64,000 nt of DNA, from the NCBI RefSeq assembly GCF_000212735.1, contig NC_015510.1, positions 1,984,001 through 2,048,000 of the forward strand, read 5' to 3'. Below the pieces are notes generated by a model. That model saw only the letters and a list, made by a program, of their open reading frames with translations. It did not search any database and was not told the DNA's origin. The translations under genes and the position numbers were made by a program. Below, in pieces: positions 43,078-52,072 of this stretch. Positions within the stretch are counted from its first letter, which is position 1, and the number at the start of each line of letters is the position of its first letter. The stretch comes from Haliscomenobacter hydrossis DSM 1100 (GTDB lineage: Bacteria; Bacteroidota; Bacteroidia; Chitinophagales; Saprospiraceae).

Positions 43078-43746
43078 ATGAAGACAGAAAAAACCAAAGC
43101 GTATTTGTCGAACGAAGATGTTTCTGTGCCCTTGTTTAAAAACAAGTGGGTAGATCGTTTTACCCGTACGCACATTGCGATTCCGGTGTCGATTTTCTTT
43201 GTGTATTCCGCTTGCTTGCTGTATTACACTGCGGCCAAAACCGAATTGACCTGGCCAGTGGTGACCGGGCTGTTTTTTGCCGGCTTGTTGTTGTTCACTT
43301 ATGTGGAATACCTCGTACACCGCTATGTGTACCACATGGAGGGCGATACGCCTACCAAGAAAGAAGTGCAATACAAAATGCACGGCGTACACCACGATTA
43401 TCCAAAGGACAAACAACGCCTGGCGATGCCTCCTTTTTTGAGCATCACCATTGCCACCATTTTGCTACTGATCTTTGAATTGATTCTGGACAAATATTCC
43501 TTCTCTTTCCTGGCGGGATTTCTGGTGGGTTATGCCATGTATCTGCTGGTACACTACTCGGTGCACATTTTCCGTATGCCCAACAATTTCATGAAAGCTT
43601 TGTGGATCAACCACTCCATTCACCACTATAGCCCGGAGGATGCCATGTTTGGCGTTTCTTCTCCGCTGTGGGATTACGTGTTCGGAACGACTCCGAAGAA
43701 GAAGGGGATTAAGACGGCGGAGATTGTGGTGAATGATAATCTCTGA
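43078..43746 (+). CDS. fatty acid hydroxylase / sterol desaturase family membrane enzyme
   Basis: The protein has 222 residues with four membrane spans. The histidine cluster of di-iron desaturase-type enzymes is complete: EYLVHRYVYHME (HxxxH), MHGVHHDYP (HxxHH), LLVHYSVHIFRM and INHSIHHYSPED. ATG at 43078 is preceded by a fit spacing and AAAACATATG-like leader. It probably hydroxylates the 2-position of a fatty acid in a sphingolipid or ornithine-type lipid at the inner membrane; sphingolipids occur in this phylum. Transcribed in the direction of the cysteine-synthase-like gene, but separated from it by the hairpin terminator. Confidence 0.85.
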   Translation: MKTEKTKAYLSNEDVSVPLFKNKWVDRFTRTHIAIPVSIFFVYSACLLYYTAAKTELTWPVVTGLFFAGLLLFTYVEYLVHRYVYHMEGDTPTKKEVQYKMHGVHHDYPKDKQRLAMPPFLSITIATILLLIFELILDKYSFSFLAGFLVGYAMYLLVHYSVHIFRMPNNFMKALWINHSIHHYSPEDAMFGVSSPLWDYVFGTTPKKKGIKTAEIVVNDNL

Positions 43747-43766
43747 GGTTTCGTTTTTAAGGAATG

Positions 43767-43809
43767 AAAAATCCGCAGCTGAACGAATAGGTCTGGCTGC
43801 GGATTTTTT
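43767..43809. terminator. intrinsic terminator after the hydroxylase-like gene
   Basis: AAAAATCCGCAGC (43767-43779) pairs with GCTGCGGATTTTT (43796-43808) around a loop of 16 bases, and the run of T's continues to 43809. A/T-rich symmetry makes it usable in both directions. Confidence 0.85.
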
Positions 43810-44253
43810 GTTTGTATAAACTCCATTATTAGGATTGTCTTTCTCCATTTTTGTAAATCTTCACCTTGTAAGGCAACGCAAAAAAGTCTATTTTTTTTTC
43901 AAAAAACCTATTAATCAACTAATTAAGTAGCAACGAACATTATGCAAGAATTGTAGTTTAATTAAATGTACTGATTTATAATTGATCCATAAATTCCTAT
44001 GCAGCTCCTGATTCCCTTAGTTGAATTATTGAGTCGCCATCGATTAAAAAATCACATCCCTACTTTACTCAGAGTCAGGCGGAGTAGCATCCTGTTTTTT
44101 ACAAAAAACATTCAAACAACAAAGTCAGATCATCTTGGAAAGCTGTTGGGTCTTCAAACCCATCACTCAAAAGCAATATACTTTATTTTGATTATGAGTT
44201 TTTTATCACTCAAAATTGCTCAACATTCGTTCACACCAAAAAAAATCCATCTG
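43810..44253 (+). other. AT-rich intergenic stretch before the TPR gene
   Basis: About 440 bases without a supportable gene. The frame of the TPR gene stays open back to 43999, but the extra codons are Lys/Ser/His-rich without pattern and precede the signal peptide. The DNA is AT-rich with several TTTTT and ATTAAT runs; no clean -33/-7 promoter was found. Confidence 0.4.
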
Positions 44254-45033
44254 ATGAAAATGTTCATGTTCCTCACTTGCTTGTGGTTTTTTTTGCTTAG
44301 CCATGGGGCTCAGGCTCACCACGAGAGTCTCACCATTCGTTTTGCTGACCTTGATACAACGCTACAAAATATTGAGAAAAAAATCTATCGCTCCTTTGTA
44401 GCATCGACCAAGGAAACCAACCTAAGTACCTTGCTTGCGCAGCAAAAACGCCTGGAAAAGGCGGTGGAAAGCAAGACGCAGTTGGCTGATTACTGGTTGG
44501 CCTACTCCTACTACTACAAATCGGTTTATCACTTGCAGCAAGATGACGAAAAAAACGCCGAAATCAGTGTCAAAGAAGGAATCAAAATCCTGGAACAGAA
44601 AAACAGCAAAAATGCAGAGGATTTAAGCCTCCTGGCCATGCTACAAAGTTTTTCTATCCAGTTTACATCGGGAATGAATGCGGGAATCATTTCGGGGCGT
44701 GCCAAGAAGAATGTTCAAAGTGCCCTGGAAATGGATCCGCAAAATTTGCGAGCACACCTCGTAGCCGGGCAGCTCGATTTTTACACGCCAGCTATTTACG
44801 GAGGGGGAAAAAAGGCAGAGGAGTATTTCAAAAAAGCCATTTCCTTGGCGGATCAAAAAGTGAAAAACAACTATCTGCCAAGCTGGGGAAAATCAACCGC
44901 CTATACTTTTTTGATCCATCACTATTTGGACAAAAAGAACATGGATCAGGCTGCCAAGTACCACAAAGAAGCTACGGCATTGTATCCCAACGACCATCAA
45001 CTGGCTGAGTTAGGTAAAAAAATCAAACCTTAA
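44254..45033 (+). CDS. periplasmic TPR-like protein
   Basis: The protein has 259 residues from the ATG at 44254, which starts a signal peptide (MFLTCLWFFLLSHGAQA, cut about residue 20). The mature part has several TPR-like helical pairs: KTQLADYWLAYSYYYKSVYHL, DEKNAEISVKEGIKILEQKN, KNVQSALEMDPQNLRAHLVAGQLDFYTPAIYGGG and DQAAKYHKEATALYPNDHQLA. YTPAIYGGG-KAEEYFKKAI is a block I recall from proteins encoded next to TonB receptors in this phylum. Here the receptor gene follows after 47 bases, and the two probably work as a periplasmic scaffold plus importer. Confidence 0.75.
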   Translation: MKMFMFLTCLWFFLLSHGAQAHHESLTIRFADLDTTLQNIEKKIYRSFVASTKETNLSTLLAQQKRLEKAVESKTQLADYWLAYSYYYKSVYHLQQDDEKNAEISVKEGIKILEQKNSKNAEDLSLLAMLQSFSIQFTSGMNAGIISGRAKKNVQSALEMDPQNLRAHLVAGQLDFYTPAIYGGGKKAEEYFKKAISLADQKVKNNYLPSWGKSTAYTFLIHHYLDKKNMDQAAKYHKEATALYPNDHQLAELGKKIKP

Positions 45034-45080
45034 ATGTTCCTTGGGTGAATCCCATCCAAGCCTCCCTAAACACAAGCATT

Positions 45081-47240
45081 ATGGTAGCTCCTCGACTACT
45101 ATCAATCATCATGCTGAGCCTTTTCTGCTTGCCTGGCAGCATATGGAGCCAAAAAACCATTGCTGGCACAGTGAAAGATAAACGTGGTCAGCCCATCTTC
45201 GCAGCCAACATATTCCTCAAAAACAATCAGGAAATCGGAGTTACTACGGAGTTGGACGGCAGTTTCCTGTTGCAGGTTCCTCAACTTAGGGACACGCTGG
45301 TCATATCTTATCTTGGATTCGAGGATGCAATCATCCCCTTGCATAAGGAAATATTGGCACTAGAGGTCAAACTACAGGAAAGCACTAATGTATTGACTAC
45401 CCTGCAAATTGAGGCCAAACGCCCCGTTGCACAAGAGTTTGCCTTGGTGGAATTGAGTAAACTTGATGTATATACCATTCCATTCTCCTTTGCCGATCCA
45501 CTCAAAGCCACCAGCATTCTACCTAGCTCAACCAATACCGACGAATCGGCCAATGTCTCACTCCGGGGCTCCAGCAGTGAACGCGGAATAGTGGTACTGA
45601 ATGGCGTGCCCATTGCCAATCCTGTGCGCGCTACCAACCTGGATGGCAACGGCTTTTTCAGCATTTTTAATCCTGAAATTGCCGAAAAAGTCAGTGTATA
45701 CGCCAGTAACCCATCCCTGGCTTACGGCAATGCGACCTCTGGCATGGTTGAAATTGAAACTGCAGAACAAGTGGAGGAAAACTTCACACAAGCTTCTCTG
45801 GGCTTAGCCAACTTTGGCCTGTTTCACGGCCGTAAATTGGGTAAAAAGAACCATGTATTCGCCTACACCAACAATCAGTATTCGGATGTCTTTTTGCAAG
45901 TCAATACGGGTAGTTTTCCACAATTGCGCAGCTTTCGTGTCAATGATGCTGGCATTTTGTGGAATGCCCAGCTCAAACCCAATATGAACTTGAGTTGGTA
46001 TGCTTACGGATTGAGGGAAAATAATACTTTGCAACTCAATATTTTCGGCCAGCAAGACGCTGCCGAGTCGATGGCTCGGCGACACTTTCAAGTAGCTAAA
46101 TTGCATTGGTACAATACCGCCTGGGCTTTTACCGTCAACGCCGCAGGTGATTTCAGTCGGAATGAGTTCCGCTTTGGCAACTTGGACAACCGGGAGCGAA
46201 GCCAGCGTTGGTATGGTTCCTTCAACGCCCGATACAATGTGATCAATAATTGGTACTTGCAGGGAGGAATTACTTCTGAATATACCCAATTGCGCATCCA
46301 GGGACAAGTAGCGGAGCAATCCTTTAACTTTGCGGCAGAGGCTCCGACCCGTTTCCTGGATCAAGAACGCAGCAACAACAATATCGAGCTTTACCTGATC
46401 AGCAGAAGCAAGTGGTTTGATAAAAAATTCTCATTTATTACGGGTCTACGTAAGAACATCCCTACTTCAGCCCTACAAAATTCGTATTTCTCGCGGCAGT
46501 ACATCGCGAAGTATAATTTCCCCAGCAAACATGCCATTGCTGCTACCTTCGGCAACTACAATGGTTACTTTAATCCAGATTTATTCAATCCAGAATTCGT
46601 TCAGGTGAGTGCCCGCCAAGGAGCACTGGAGTACGAATACCGCAGTAAAAAACTGGAGATCAATGCGGCGGTATTTGGCAAAACCGAAACAGGTGGATTC
46701 AACCAGCTCCTACAATTGGCTGACTTTGCCGAACAACGCATCCAAGGACTGGAGTTGCTGTGGAAGTACCGCTGGAGTCCGCGCTTTGAATGCTGGCTTT
46801 CCAGTGCTTACCTCAACGTAGAAAACCGCAATGCCGAGGGACTGAAATTTCGCGGCAGTAACGATCTGGATTACTTCCTCCGTCTTTTCTTAACCTACCA
46901 AGATGAACAAGGCTGGAATGCCTCGGTTGCCTGGGTTCATCGGCAGGGCTTGTGGTATACGCCTATTTTAGGCGGCAGCAGCGACCCAGCATCAGGAATC
47001 AATCGGCCTATTTTTGGTGACGCCAATAGCGCCCAGTTCAACAATTACCACAACATTAGTCTGAATTTGAGCAAAATGATCAAAACCCAGGCGGGTTCTT
47101 TACTCTGTTACGCTACCTTGAACAATACGTTCAATTTCCTCAACGCACAAGCTCAACGTTTGAATGCGGCTTTCACGCCCATTGGGTTTGAATACTTGCA
47201 ACAACGTTCCATATATCTTGGGGCAGTATACAAATGGTGA
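45081..47240 (+). CDS. TonB-dependent outer-membrane receptor with carboxypeptidase-like N-domain
   Basis: The protein has 719 residues from the ATG at 45081 (MVAPRLLSIIMLSLFCLPGSIWSQ signal); GTG at 45045 is an extension. Residues about 28-110 are a CarboxypepD_reg-like domain (TIAGTVKDKRGQPIFAANIFLKNN, DTLVISYLGFED). The plug follows (NVSLRGSSSERGIVVLNGVPIANPV, GNATSGMVEIETAEQ). The rest is a beta-barrel with many aromatic strands, ending QQRSIYLGAVYKW with the aromatic terminus needed by the BAM machine. It imports an unknown large or scarce substrate; no SusD is adjacent, so not a glycan SusCD pair. Probably co-transcribed with the TPR gene. Confidence 0.92.
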   Translation: MVAPRLLSIIMLSLFCLPGSIWSQKTIAGTVKDKRGQPIFAANIFLKNNQEIGVTTELDGSFLLQVPQLRDTLVISYLGFEDAIIPLHKEILALEVKLQESTNVLTTLQIEAKRPVAQEFALVELSKLDVYTIPFSFADPLKATSILPSSTNTDESANVSLRGSSSERGIVVLNGVPIANPVRATNLDGNGFFSIFNPEIAEKVSVYASNPSLAYGNATSGMVEIETAEQVEENFTQASLGLANFGLFHGRKLGKKNHVFAYTNNQYSDVFLQVNTGSFPQLRSFRVNDAGILWNAQLKPNMNLSWYAYGLRENNTLQLNIFGQQDAAESMARRHFQVAKLHWYNTAWAFTVNAAGDFSRNEFRFGNLDNRERSQRWYGSFNARYNVINNWYLQGGITSEYTQLRIQGQVAEQSFNFAAEAPTRFLDQERSNNNIELYLISRSKWFDKKFSFITGLRKNIPTSALQNSYFSRQYIAKYNFPSKHAIAATFGNYNGYFNPDLFNPEFVQVSARQGALEYEYRSKKLEINAAVFGKTETGGFNQLLQLADFAEQRIQGLELLWKYRWSPRFECWLSSAYLNVENRNAEGLKFRGSNDLDYFLRLFLTYQDEQGWNASVAWVHRQGLWYTPILGGSSDPASGINRPIFGDANSAQFNNYHNISLNLSKMIKTQAGSLLCYATLNNTFNFLNAQAQRLNAAFTPIGFEYLQQRSIYLGAVYKW

Positions 47241-47356
47241 TCTGGCCTTTCGTAGGCTGGAAATTATAAAAAGATTCGAAGCTAGGCCATGAAACTTTCA
47301 GCGAGGGTTGCCCCTCGCCTCCAGTCCATTTGGTTTTGTGGGAACAAGAAATTTGG

Positions 47357-48475
47357 TTACGCTTTGATCTTTTTCAACAAATTAGCGTTTTTGGGATACC
47401 TTAGTTTCCAGATGTGTTTGGGGGCTTCTTCACCCAACAAAAATCCGTACAGGCGCAATTGCTCTACATTGTCGCAGATGACCTTGAAGATACCAGCCAA
47501 TGGAATCGCAAACACCATACCGGGCAGCCCCCAAAGCATGCCACTGAGCAACAAGGCAATGAGTGAACTGAGCGGGTTCAGGTTCACGCTTGATCCGACA
47601 ATTTTGGGCGTGATGAAATTGTTTTCCAAAAACTGGACGAAAATGCACACCCCAAATGCACCAACTGCGTACATCACAGAATCTTTGGTCACCAGGGCAA
47701 TGGCAACGGGTATCAGACTGCCAATCATCACCCCCACATAAGGAATGATGTTCAGTACCCCGGCAATGAAGGCCAACAATACGGCGTATTTTAAACCCAA
47801 AAACAAAAAGCCAATGGAGTTCAAGACGGTCAGGATCAGGATGACGATGACCATTCCCTGCAGGTATTGTTGAGAAACACCTGAAATCTTTCGAATGATT
47901 GTCAATACATTTTCAGGGTTGCTCGGGGCCATAAATTCAATCGACTTCTTGAATTTTTCTCGATACAACAGCAAAAAAAACATAAAGAACGGGATGAGCG
48001 CTAGCCCAGCTACCGCTGCACCCGTTGCAGAGAATATGTTCATGGCACTACTTGCGCCTTGGTCAATGATTTTGTCGGTTTTTTCGCTGAGCCAAGTGGA
48101 TTGTGCTTCTCGGCTAATCTGGTAATGTTGTTCAATGTAGGTAGAGATCTTCGTCCCTTTTTTCTCTAAAGCATCTTGCATCATCGGTAGATCATCGGCA
48201 AAAGACATGATCTGCCAGGACAAAAAACTGCACAAGGTAAATACGCCCATGAGCACCACTAGAACGCCAAACAAAGCAGACAACAACGTGGGGACTTTCC
48301 ACTGCTCTAGCTTAACCACAAGGGGCAACATCAGAAATGCAAACAACATGGCGGCAATCAGCGGAATGAGCAGTGACTGGGCCCAATAAAGCCCGCAGAG
48401 CAGCAAACCTATAAACAACAGAAAATAAGCTGCACGGATATAAAATGGAGGGGGATCGGCGGACGTAAAAGACAT
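47357..48475 (-). CDS. AI-2E family transporter-like permease
   Basis: The protein has 372 residues with about eight membrane spans: three at the N-terminus (YFLLFIGLLLCGLYWAQSLLIPLIAAMLFAFLMLP), a long soluble helical middle (about 100-150) and later spans with VVILILTVLNSIGFLFLGLKYAVLLAFIAGVLNIIPYVGVMIGSLIP. The blocks INPLSSLIALLLSGMLWG and GLPGMVFAIPLAGIFKVI are the family end. Members export small molecules or ions (AI-2, Na/H, or lipids); the role cannot be told here. Downstream it faces the TonB receptor gene, convergent with about 115 bases between. Confidence 0.9.
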   Translation of the reverse strand: MSFTSADPPPFYIRAAYFLLFIGLLLCGLYWAQSLLIPLIAAMLFAFLMLPLVVKLEQWKVPTLLSALFGVLVVLMGVFTLCSFLSWQIMSFADDLPMMQDALEKKGTKISTYIEQHYQISREAQSTWLSEKTDKIIDQGASSAMNIFSATGAAVAGLALIPFFMFFLLLYREKFKKSIEFMAPSNPENVLTIIRKISGVSQQYLQGMVIVILILTVLNSIGFLFLGLKYAVLLAFIAGVLNIIPYVGVMIGSLIPVAIALVTKDSVMYAVGAFGVCIFVQFLENNFITPKIVGSSVNLNPLSSLIALLLSGMLWGLPGMVFAIPLAGIFKVICDNVEQLRLYGFLLGEEAPKHIWKLRYPKNANLLKKIKA

Positions 48476-48516
48476 AGGAATGCAGTTGATGGTTAGCGAA
48501 TCGACATGTTTAAAAA

Positions 48517-48537
48517 GCCACCCGTCTAGCGGGTGGC
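48517..48537 (-). terminator. intrinsic terminator of the coiled-coil lipoprotein gene
   Basis: GCCACCCG pairs with CGGGTGGC around TCTAG. On the minus strand the stem is followed by TTTTTA (from taaaaa at 48511-48516). It sits 27 bases past the stop of the gene at 48564. Confidence 0.85.
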
Positions 48538-48563
48538 CTTAAAAAGCTACTGTGTGGTGCAAG

Positions 48564-49004
48564 CTAGTTTTTGTTTGTCTTAAGGTCGTTTGCGATACGC
48601 TCCATGCGGTATGCAACGTCATTTTTGAATTCAGCCCAACCTTCTTCAATGTTTTCGCCCACCTGGTTCAGGTCTTCTTGAATGGCCAGGCGGTCGCGTT
48701 CAAGTGCACGACGGCGCTCTTCCCAACGAATTTTTTCTTTGGCGGTGGCTTTTTCCATTTTTCTATCGAGTTCCGCGATCGCCTGATCGATTTCCTCTCC
48801 TTGACGGCGCAGTTCAGTGGCCAGGGCATCACGCTCGATGCGCAGTGCTTCTTTGGTGTTCTGTGCTGCATCTTTAAGGTTTTCTCCAGCTTGATCAAGC
48901 TCTTTTTGGGCTGCCGTTTCTTTGTTGTTCGGTTGACAAGCGCTGAATGACCACAAACTGCCCAAGATGAGCAGGAGAATCAGGATGACATTTTTATTTT
49001 TCAT
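48564..49004 (-). CDS. coiled-coil lipoprotein of unknown function
   Basis: The protein has 146 residues from the ATG at 49004. A signal peptide ends in the lipobox LWSFSAC, giving a lipoprotein. The mature part is one long charged helix with heptads of Ala/Leu and Arg/Glu (DQAGENLKDAAQNTKEALRIERDALATELRRQGEEIDQAIAELDRKMEKAT, then another helix QVGENIEEGWAEFKNDVAYRMERIAND). It is likely a periplasmic or outer-membrane coiled coil that bridges the envelope. Its own terminator follows. No family is certain. Confidence 0.75.
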   Translation of the reverse strand: MKNKNVILILLLILGSLWSFSACQPNNKETAAQKELDQAGENLKDAAQNTKEALRIERDALATELRRQGEEIDQAIAELDRKMEKATAKEKIRWEERRRALERDRLAIQEDLNQVGENIEEGWAEFKNDVAYRMERIANDLKTNKN

Positions 49005-49166
49005 TGGAATAAAATTTAGATGAATAGAATTGGATGAGCGGCAGGAAAATTGAATCCGCATTCTTGCTTATCCATCAAAAATGTCATGCCCGTTCTGGTG
49101 TGCTGAAAAGAAGAGACAAATTGGGGAATAGTGTAGAAAAACGTAGACTTCTAACTCAAACGCCCC

Positions 49167-50603
49167 TTATGATTTTATCCAAACCGTAAACCTGGCGCCT
49201 TTCCCCTCTTCTGATTGGACTTCTATATTGCCGCCATGCAATTGGATGATGCTGAGGGCACCAGCCAGACCAAGCCCCACCCCATTGGGTTTATTGGAAA
49301 AATAAGGTTCAAAAATGCGGTTTTGTACCTCCCGCGAAATACCCGGGCCATTGTCGAGGATGGAGATGCCGATCTGGTTGTGCACTTTGCTGGTGCTAAT
49401 GGTCAGCTCGCCCTTCCCAGCTTCCATGATTTCAATGCCGTTGATGATGATGTTGAGTAGCGCAATTTTGAGCTTCTCGGCATCAACGTTTGCTACATTG
49501 ACCTTTGGATCAAAGTGTTTGGTCAGCTGGATGTTTTTCAAAGCAATCCGATCGGTGGCCATTTCTATGGTTTGATCCAGCAGCTCGTGCAAGGAGGTAA
49601 GGCGCAAGGTCAGTTGGCCAGGGTTACTGGTTTGTAGCAATGCCGTGACCAGGTGGCCAATACGTTTGCTGTTGCGCCCAATGATTTCGAGGTAATCCTC
49701 CAATTCGGCATCCTGGTTTTCCAGCAGCAATTGATTGATGGCAAGGTCGATGTTGGTCAGTGGATTGCGAATTTCATGGCCCAGGGTACGCATGAATCGC
49801 CCGGTAGCGGCAAGTTTTTCTGCCCTCAATAGTTCTTGTTCGGTTTTTTTGCGTCGGGTAAGGTCGTGAATGATGCATTGCAAGGTAAAGGTGTTTTCAT
49901 TGCCCGGCATCCGGAGGCAAGTGCATACGATGACACAAATGCGGTGCTTTCCATTGGCCGCAACCAGTTCTACCTCCAAATCGGGAATACCTTCCCCCTG
50001 CCCAATTTTCGCCCAAAACACCTCGCGGGTGAGTTCGCTGCGAAACAAATCGGTCAGGGTTTTGGTCAAAAATTCACTGCGGGAAAAGCCCAACATGTTA
50101 ATGGCAGCTTCATTGACATCGGTGAATTTGCCCTGAGCATCCAAGAGACAAATGGCATCCAGCGAACGTTCAAAAATACTGCGGTACTTTTCCTCACTTT
50201 CTTGCAGGGCTTGATGGACTGTGGCACGCTCCAGGGCATACCGAATGCTGCGCTCCAGTTTGGGGGAATCGAGTTCGTGTTTTTCCAGGTAGTCCGCTAC
50301 ACCGGAGCGAATGGCTTGTACATCTACTTCCGTATCCCCTTTACCCGTCAGCAAAATAATCGGTACCCGCAGGCCCAATTCCTTGGCCACCCGCAACAAA
50401 TCAAGTCCGGTGCGAAACCCGAGTAAATAATCGAAAAAACAAAGGTCAAATTTTTTTGCGGGGAGTAAATTCAAGGCCTGGTCGTAGGAAGCAGCCCAGG
50501 AAATTTCAAAGGATTGCCCAGTGATTCCGTGTAAATACTCGGAAGTCAGGAAAAAATCGTCTTCGTCATCATCAACAATTAGAATAGAAAGTACCCGAGC
50601 CAT
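49167..50603 (-). CDS. response-regulator/PAS hybrid sensor histidine kinase
   Basis: The protein has 478 residues from the ATG at 50603. Residues 1-120 are a receiver: Asp11/Asp12, Asp58 in FFDYLLG as phospho-acceptor, and TGKGD. A PAS domain (about 140-260; FTDVNEAAINMLGFSRSEFL) follows, then a HisKA helix with GHEIRNPLTN, and the ATPase domain with NIIINGIEIM (N), DNGPGIS (G1) and GVGLGLAGAL (G2). It has no membrane span, so it senses inside the cell. It is the last gene of the rpoN-led operon, 10 bases after the previous stop. The N-terminal receiver with a kinase tail suggests phospho-relay within the operon. Confidence 0.93.
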   Translation of the reverse strand: MARVLSILIVDDDEDDFFLTSEYLHGITGQSFEISWAASYDQALNLLPAKKFDLCFFDYLLGFRTGLDLLRVAKELGLRVPIILLTGKGDTEVDVQAIRSGVADYLEKHELDSPKLERSIRYALERATVHQALQESEEKYRSIFERSLDAICLLDAQGKFTDVNEAAINMLGFSRSEFLTKTLTDLFRSELTREVFWAKIGQGEGIPDLEVELVAANGKHRICVIVCTCLRMPGNENTFTLQCIIHDLTRRKKTEQELLRAEKLAATGRFMRTLGHEIRNPLTNIDLAINQLLLENQDAELEDYLEIIGRNSKRIGHLVTALLQTSNPGQLTLRLTSLHELLDQTIEMATDRIALKNIQLTKHFDPKVNVANVDAEKLKIALLNIIINGIEIMEAGKGELTISTSKVHNQIGISILDNGPGISREVQNRIFEPYFSNKPNGVGLGLAGALSIIQLHGGNIEVQSEEGKGARFTVWIKS

Positions 50604-50613
50604 AATTATCTTT

Positions 50614-52065
50614 TTATGCAAAAGGCAAAACAACGGTAAATATTGCACCTACTCCTTTTTCCCCACGGGCTTTGATGCCCCCCCGGTGGTTGTCTACCAC
50701 TTTTTTACAGATGGCCAACCCGATTCCGGAGCCTTGGTATTCTGAGAGGCCGTGCAATCGCTGAAAGATGTTGAAAATCCGTTCGGCGTTTTCCTGGTCA
50801 AACCCGATCCCATTGTCTTCAAATTCCAACATACAATAATCGGTATCGGGCAACAATTCCAGTTCAGGCATTGCCGGGGCTTGTATTTTGTAGTAACGCA
50901 GCTGGATAATCGGCGGGATATCTACACGGACAAATTTGCAGGCATTGTCCAGCAGATTTTGGAAAAGTTGACGCATCTGAGACGGTATGGCCGGGATGAC
51001 CGGAAGGTCGCTGGGAATGTCCAGCTTAATATTGGGGTGATCCGTTAAATTGTGGTCGGACAATACCTCATGTAAAATTTGTCCCAAATCCGTTGGTATC
51101 AACTCTTCCGTGTTGCGGGTTGCCCGGGAGTACGACAACAAATCGTCGAGTAGCCGTTCCATCCGTTGAGCAGATACCAGAATACGTTCGAGATAGATTT
51201 TACCCTGGCCCGTAAGTACTTCGGCATAACGATCGGCCAGTAATTTTCCAAAGGATTGAATTTTGCGCAAGGGGGCATGTAGGTCGTGGGAGGCTACATA
51301 AGCAAAGTTTTCGAGTTCCTGATTCGAGCGGTCGATGCGTTTGTTCAGCAATTCCAGTTCTCTTTGTTTGCGGTTCAAGGCCGTCACGTCTTTGATCAGT
51401 AAGACTCCGGTCAAATTGTTGGCTTCGGTTTCGCGATTTCCGGCAGAATAAAGGGAGGTGGTGTAAAAACTGCCTTCGATTTCGTGTTCAAAATCATTGC
51501 GCTTGTCCTGGTTGAATATTTCATTGATGTGGCTCTTCAAGAAGGAGAATTTCCCACTATCAATGAGATCGTTCAGGTTTTTGCCTACAAAATTCTCTTC
51601 GTCGCTGAAGCGAATGTAACGGGGACTACCTTCGGTAAGAATGATGTTGTAATCTTTGTCAAAAATAAAAATCTCATTGTCAGACAGGGAATTGGACAGG
51701 GCTTGGTAGAGCTTTAGCGTCCGCTCATTGGTGTTGACTAGCTGTTTTTGCGCAGTAACATCCGCTACGGTCAGGATCATTTTACTTTCGTGCTGCACCC
51801 GGTTGAGTGTCAGCCATTTCATGGAGTCGGGTAGAAAAAAATCGGTTGTAATGGGTTCCTTGCTTAAAAGCGCTTCAACAACGTCGAAGGGAAAAAATGC
51901 ATCAATGGAAAGTCCTCCTGGCACATCGATGTTCAACATTTGGCACGCCGAGGGGTTGGCATCCCGACAAATCCAGTTTACATTTTCGGTGGAGGTATAG
52001 ACAGATTCAAACAGGAGCAGTCCAATCGGCGATTCGCGAAAAATGTGTACATATTCATCCGTCAT
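50614..52065 (-). CDS. soluble PAS-domain sensor histidine kinase
   Basis: The protein has 483 residues. The first 110 residues are a PAS-like domain (VHIFRESPIGLLLFESVYTS, CRDANPSACQMLNID), a second PAS follows (FIFDKDYNIILTEGSPRYIRFSDEENFVGKNLNDL), then a coiled-coil-like linker. The HisKA box is VASHDLHAPLRKIQSF, with DLHAPL as in phytochrome-type kinases. ATPase motifs are NLLDNACKF (N), FEDNGIGFD (G1) and GSGIGLAICKK (G2). No membrane span. It lies 7 bases after the activator gene stop and is co-transcribed with it, so it is a plausible kinase for that activator. Confidence 0.93.
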   Translation of the reverse strand: MTDEYVHIFRESPIGLLLFESVYTSTENVNWICRDANPSACQMLNIDVPGGLSIDAFFPFDVVEALLSKEPITTDFFLPDSMKWLTLNRVQHESKMILTVADVTAQKQLVNTNERTLKLYQALSNSLSDNEIFIFDKDYNIILTEGSPRYIRFSDEENFVGKNLNDLIDSGKFSFLKSHINEIFNQDKRNDFEHEIEGSFYTTSLYSAGNRETEANNLTGVLLIKDVTALNRKQRELELLNKRIDRSNQELENFAYVASHDLHAPLRKIQSFGKLLADRYAEVLTGQGKIYLERILVSAQRMERLLDDLLSYSRATRNTEELIPTDLGQILHEVLSDHNLTDHPNIKLDIPSDLPVIPAIPSQMRQLFQNLLDNACKFVRVDIPPIIQLRYYKIQAPAMPELELLPDTDYCMLEFEDNGIGFDQENAERIFNIFQRLHGLSEYQGSGIGLAICKKVVDNHRGGIKARGEKGVGAIFTVVLPFA

Positions 52066-52072
52066 AATAACC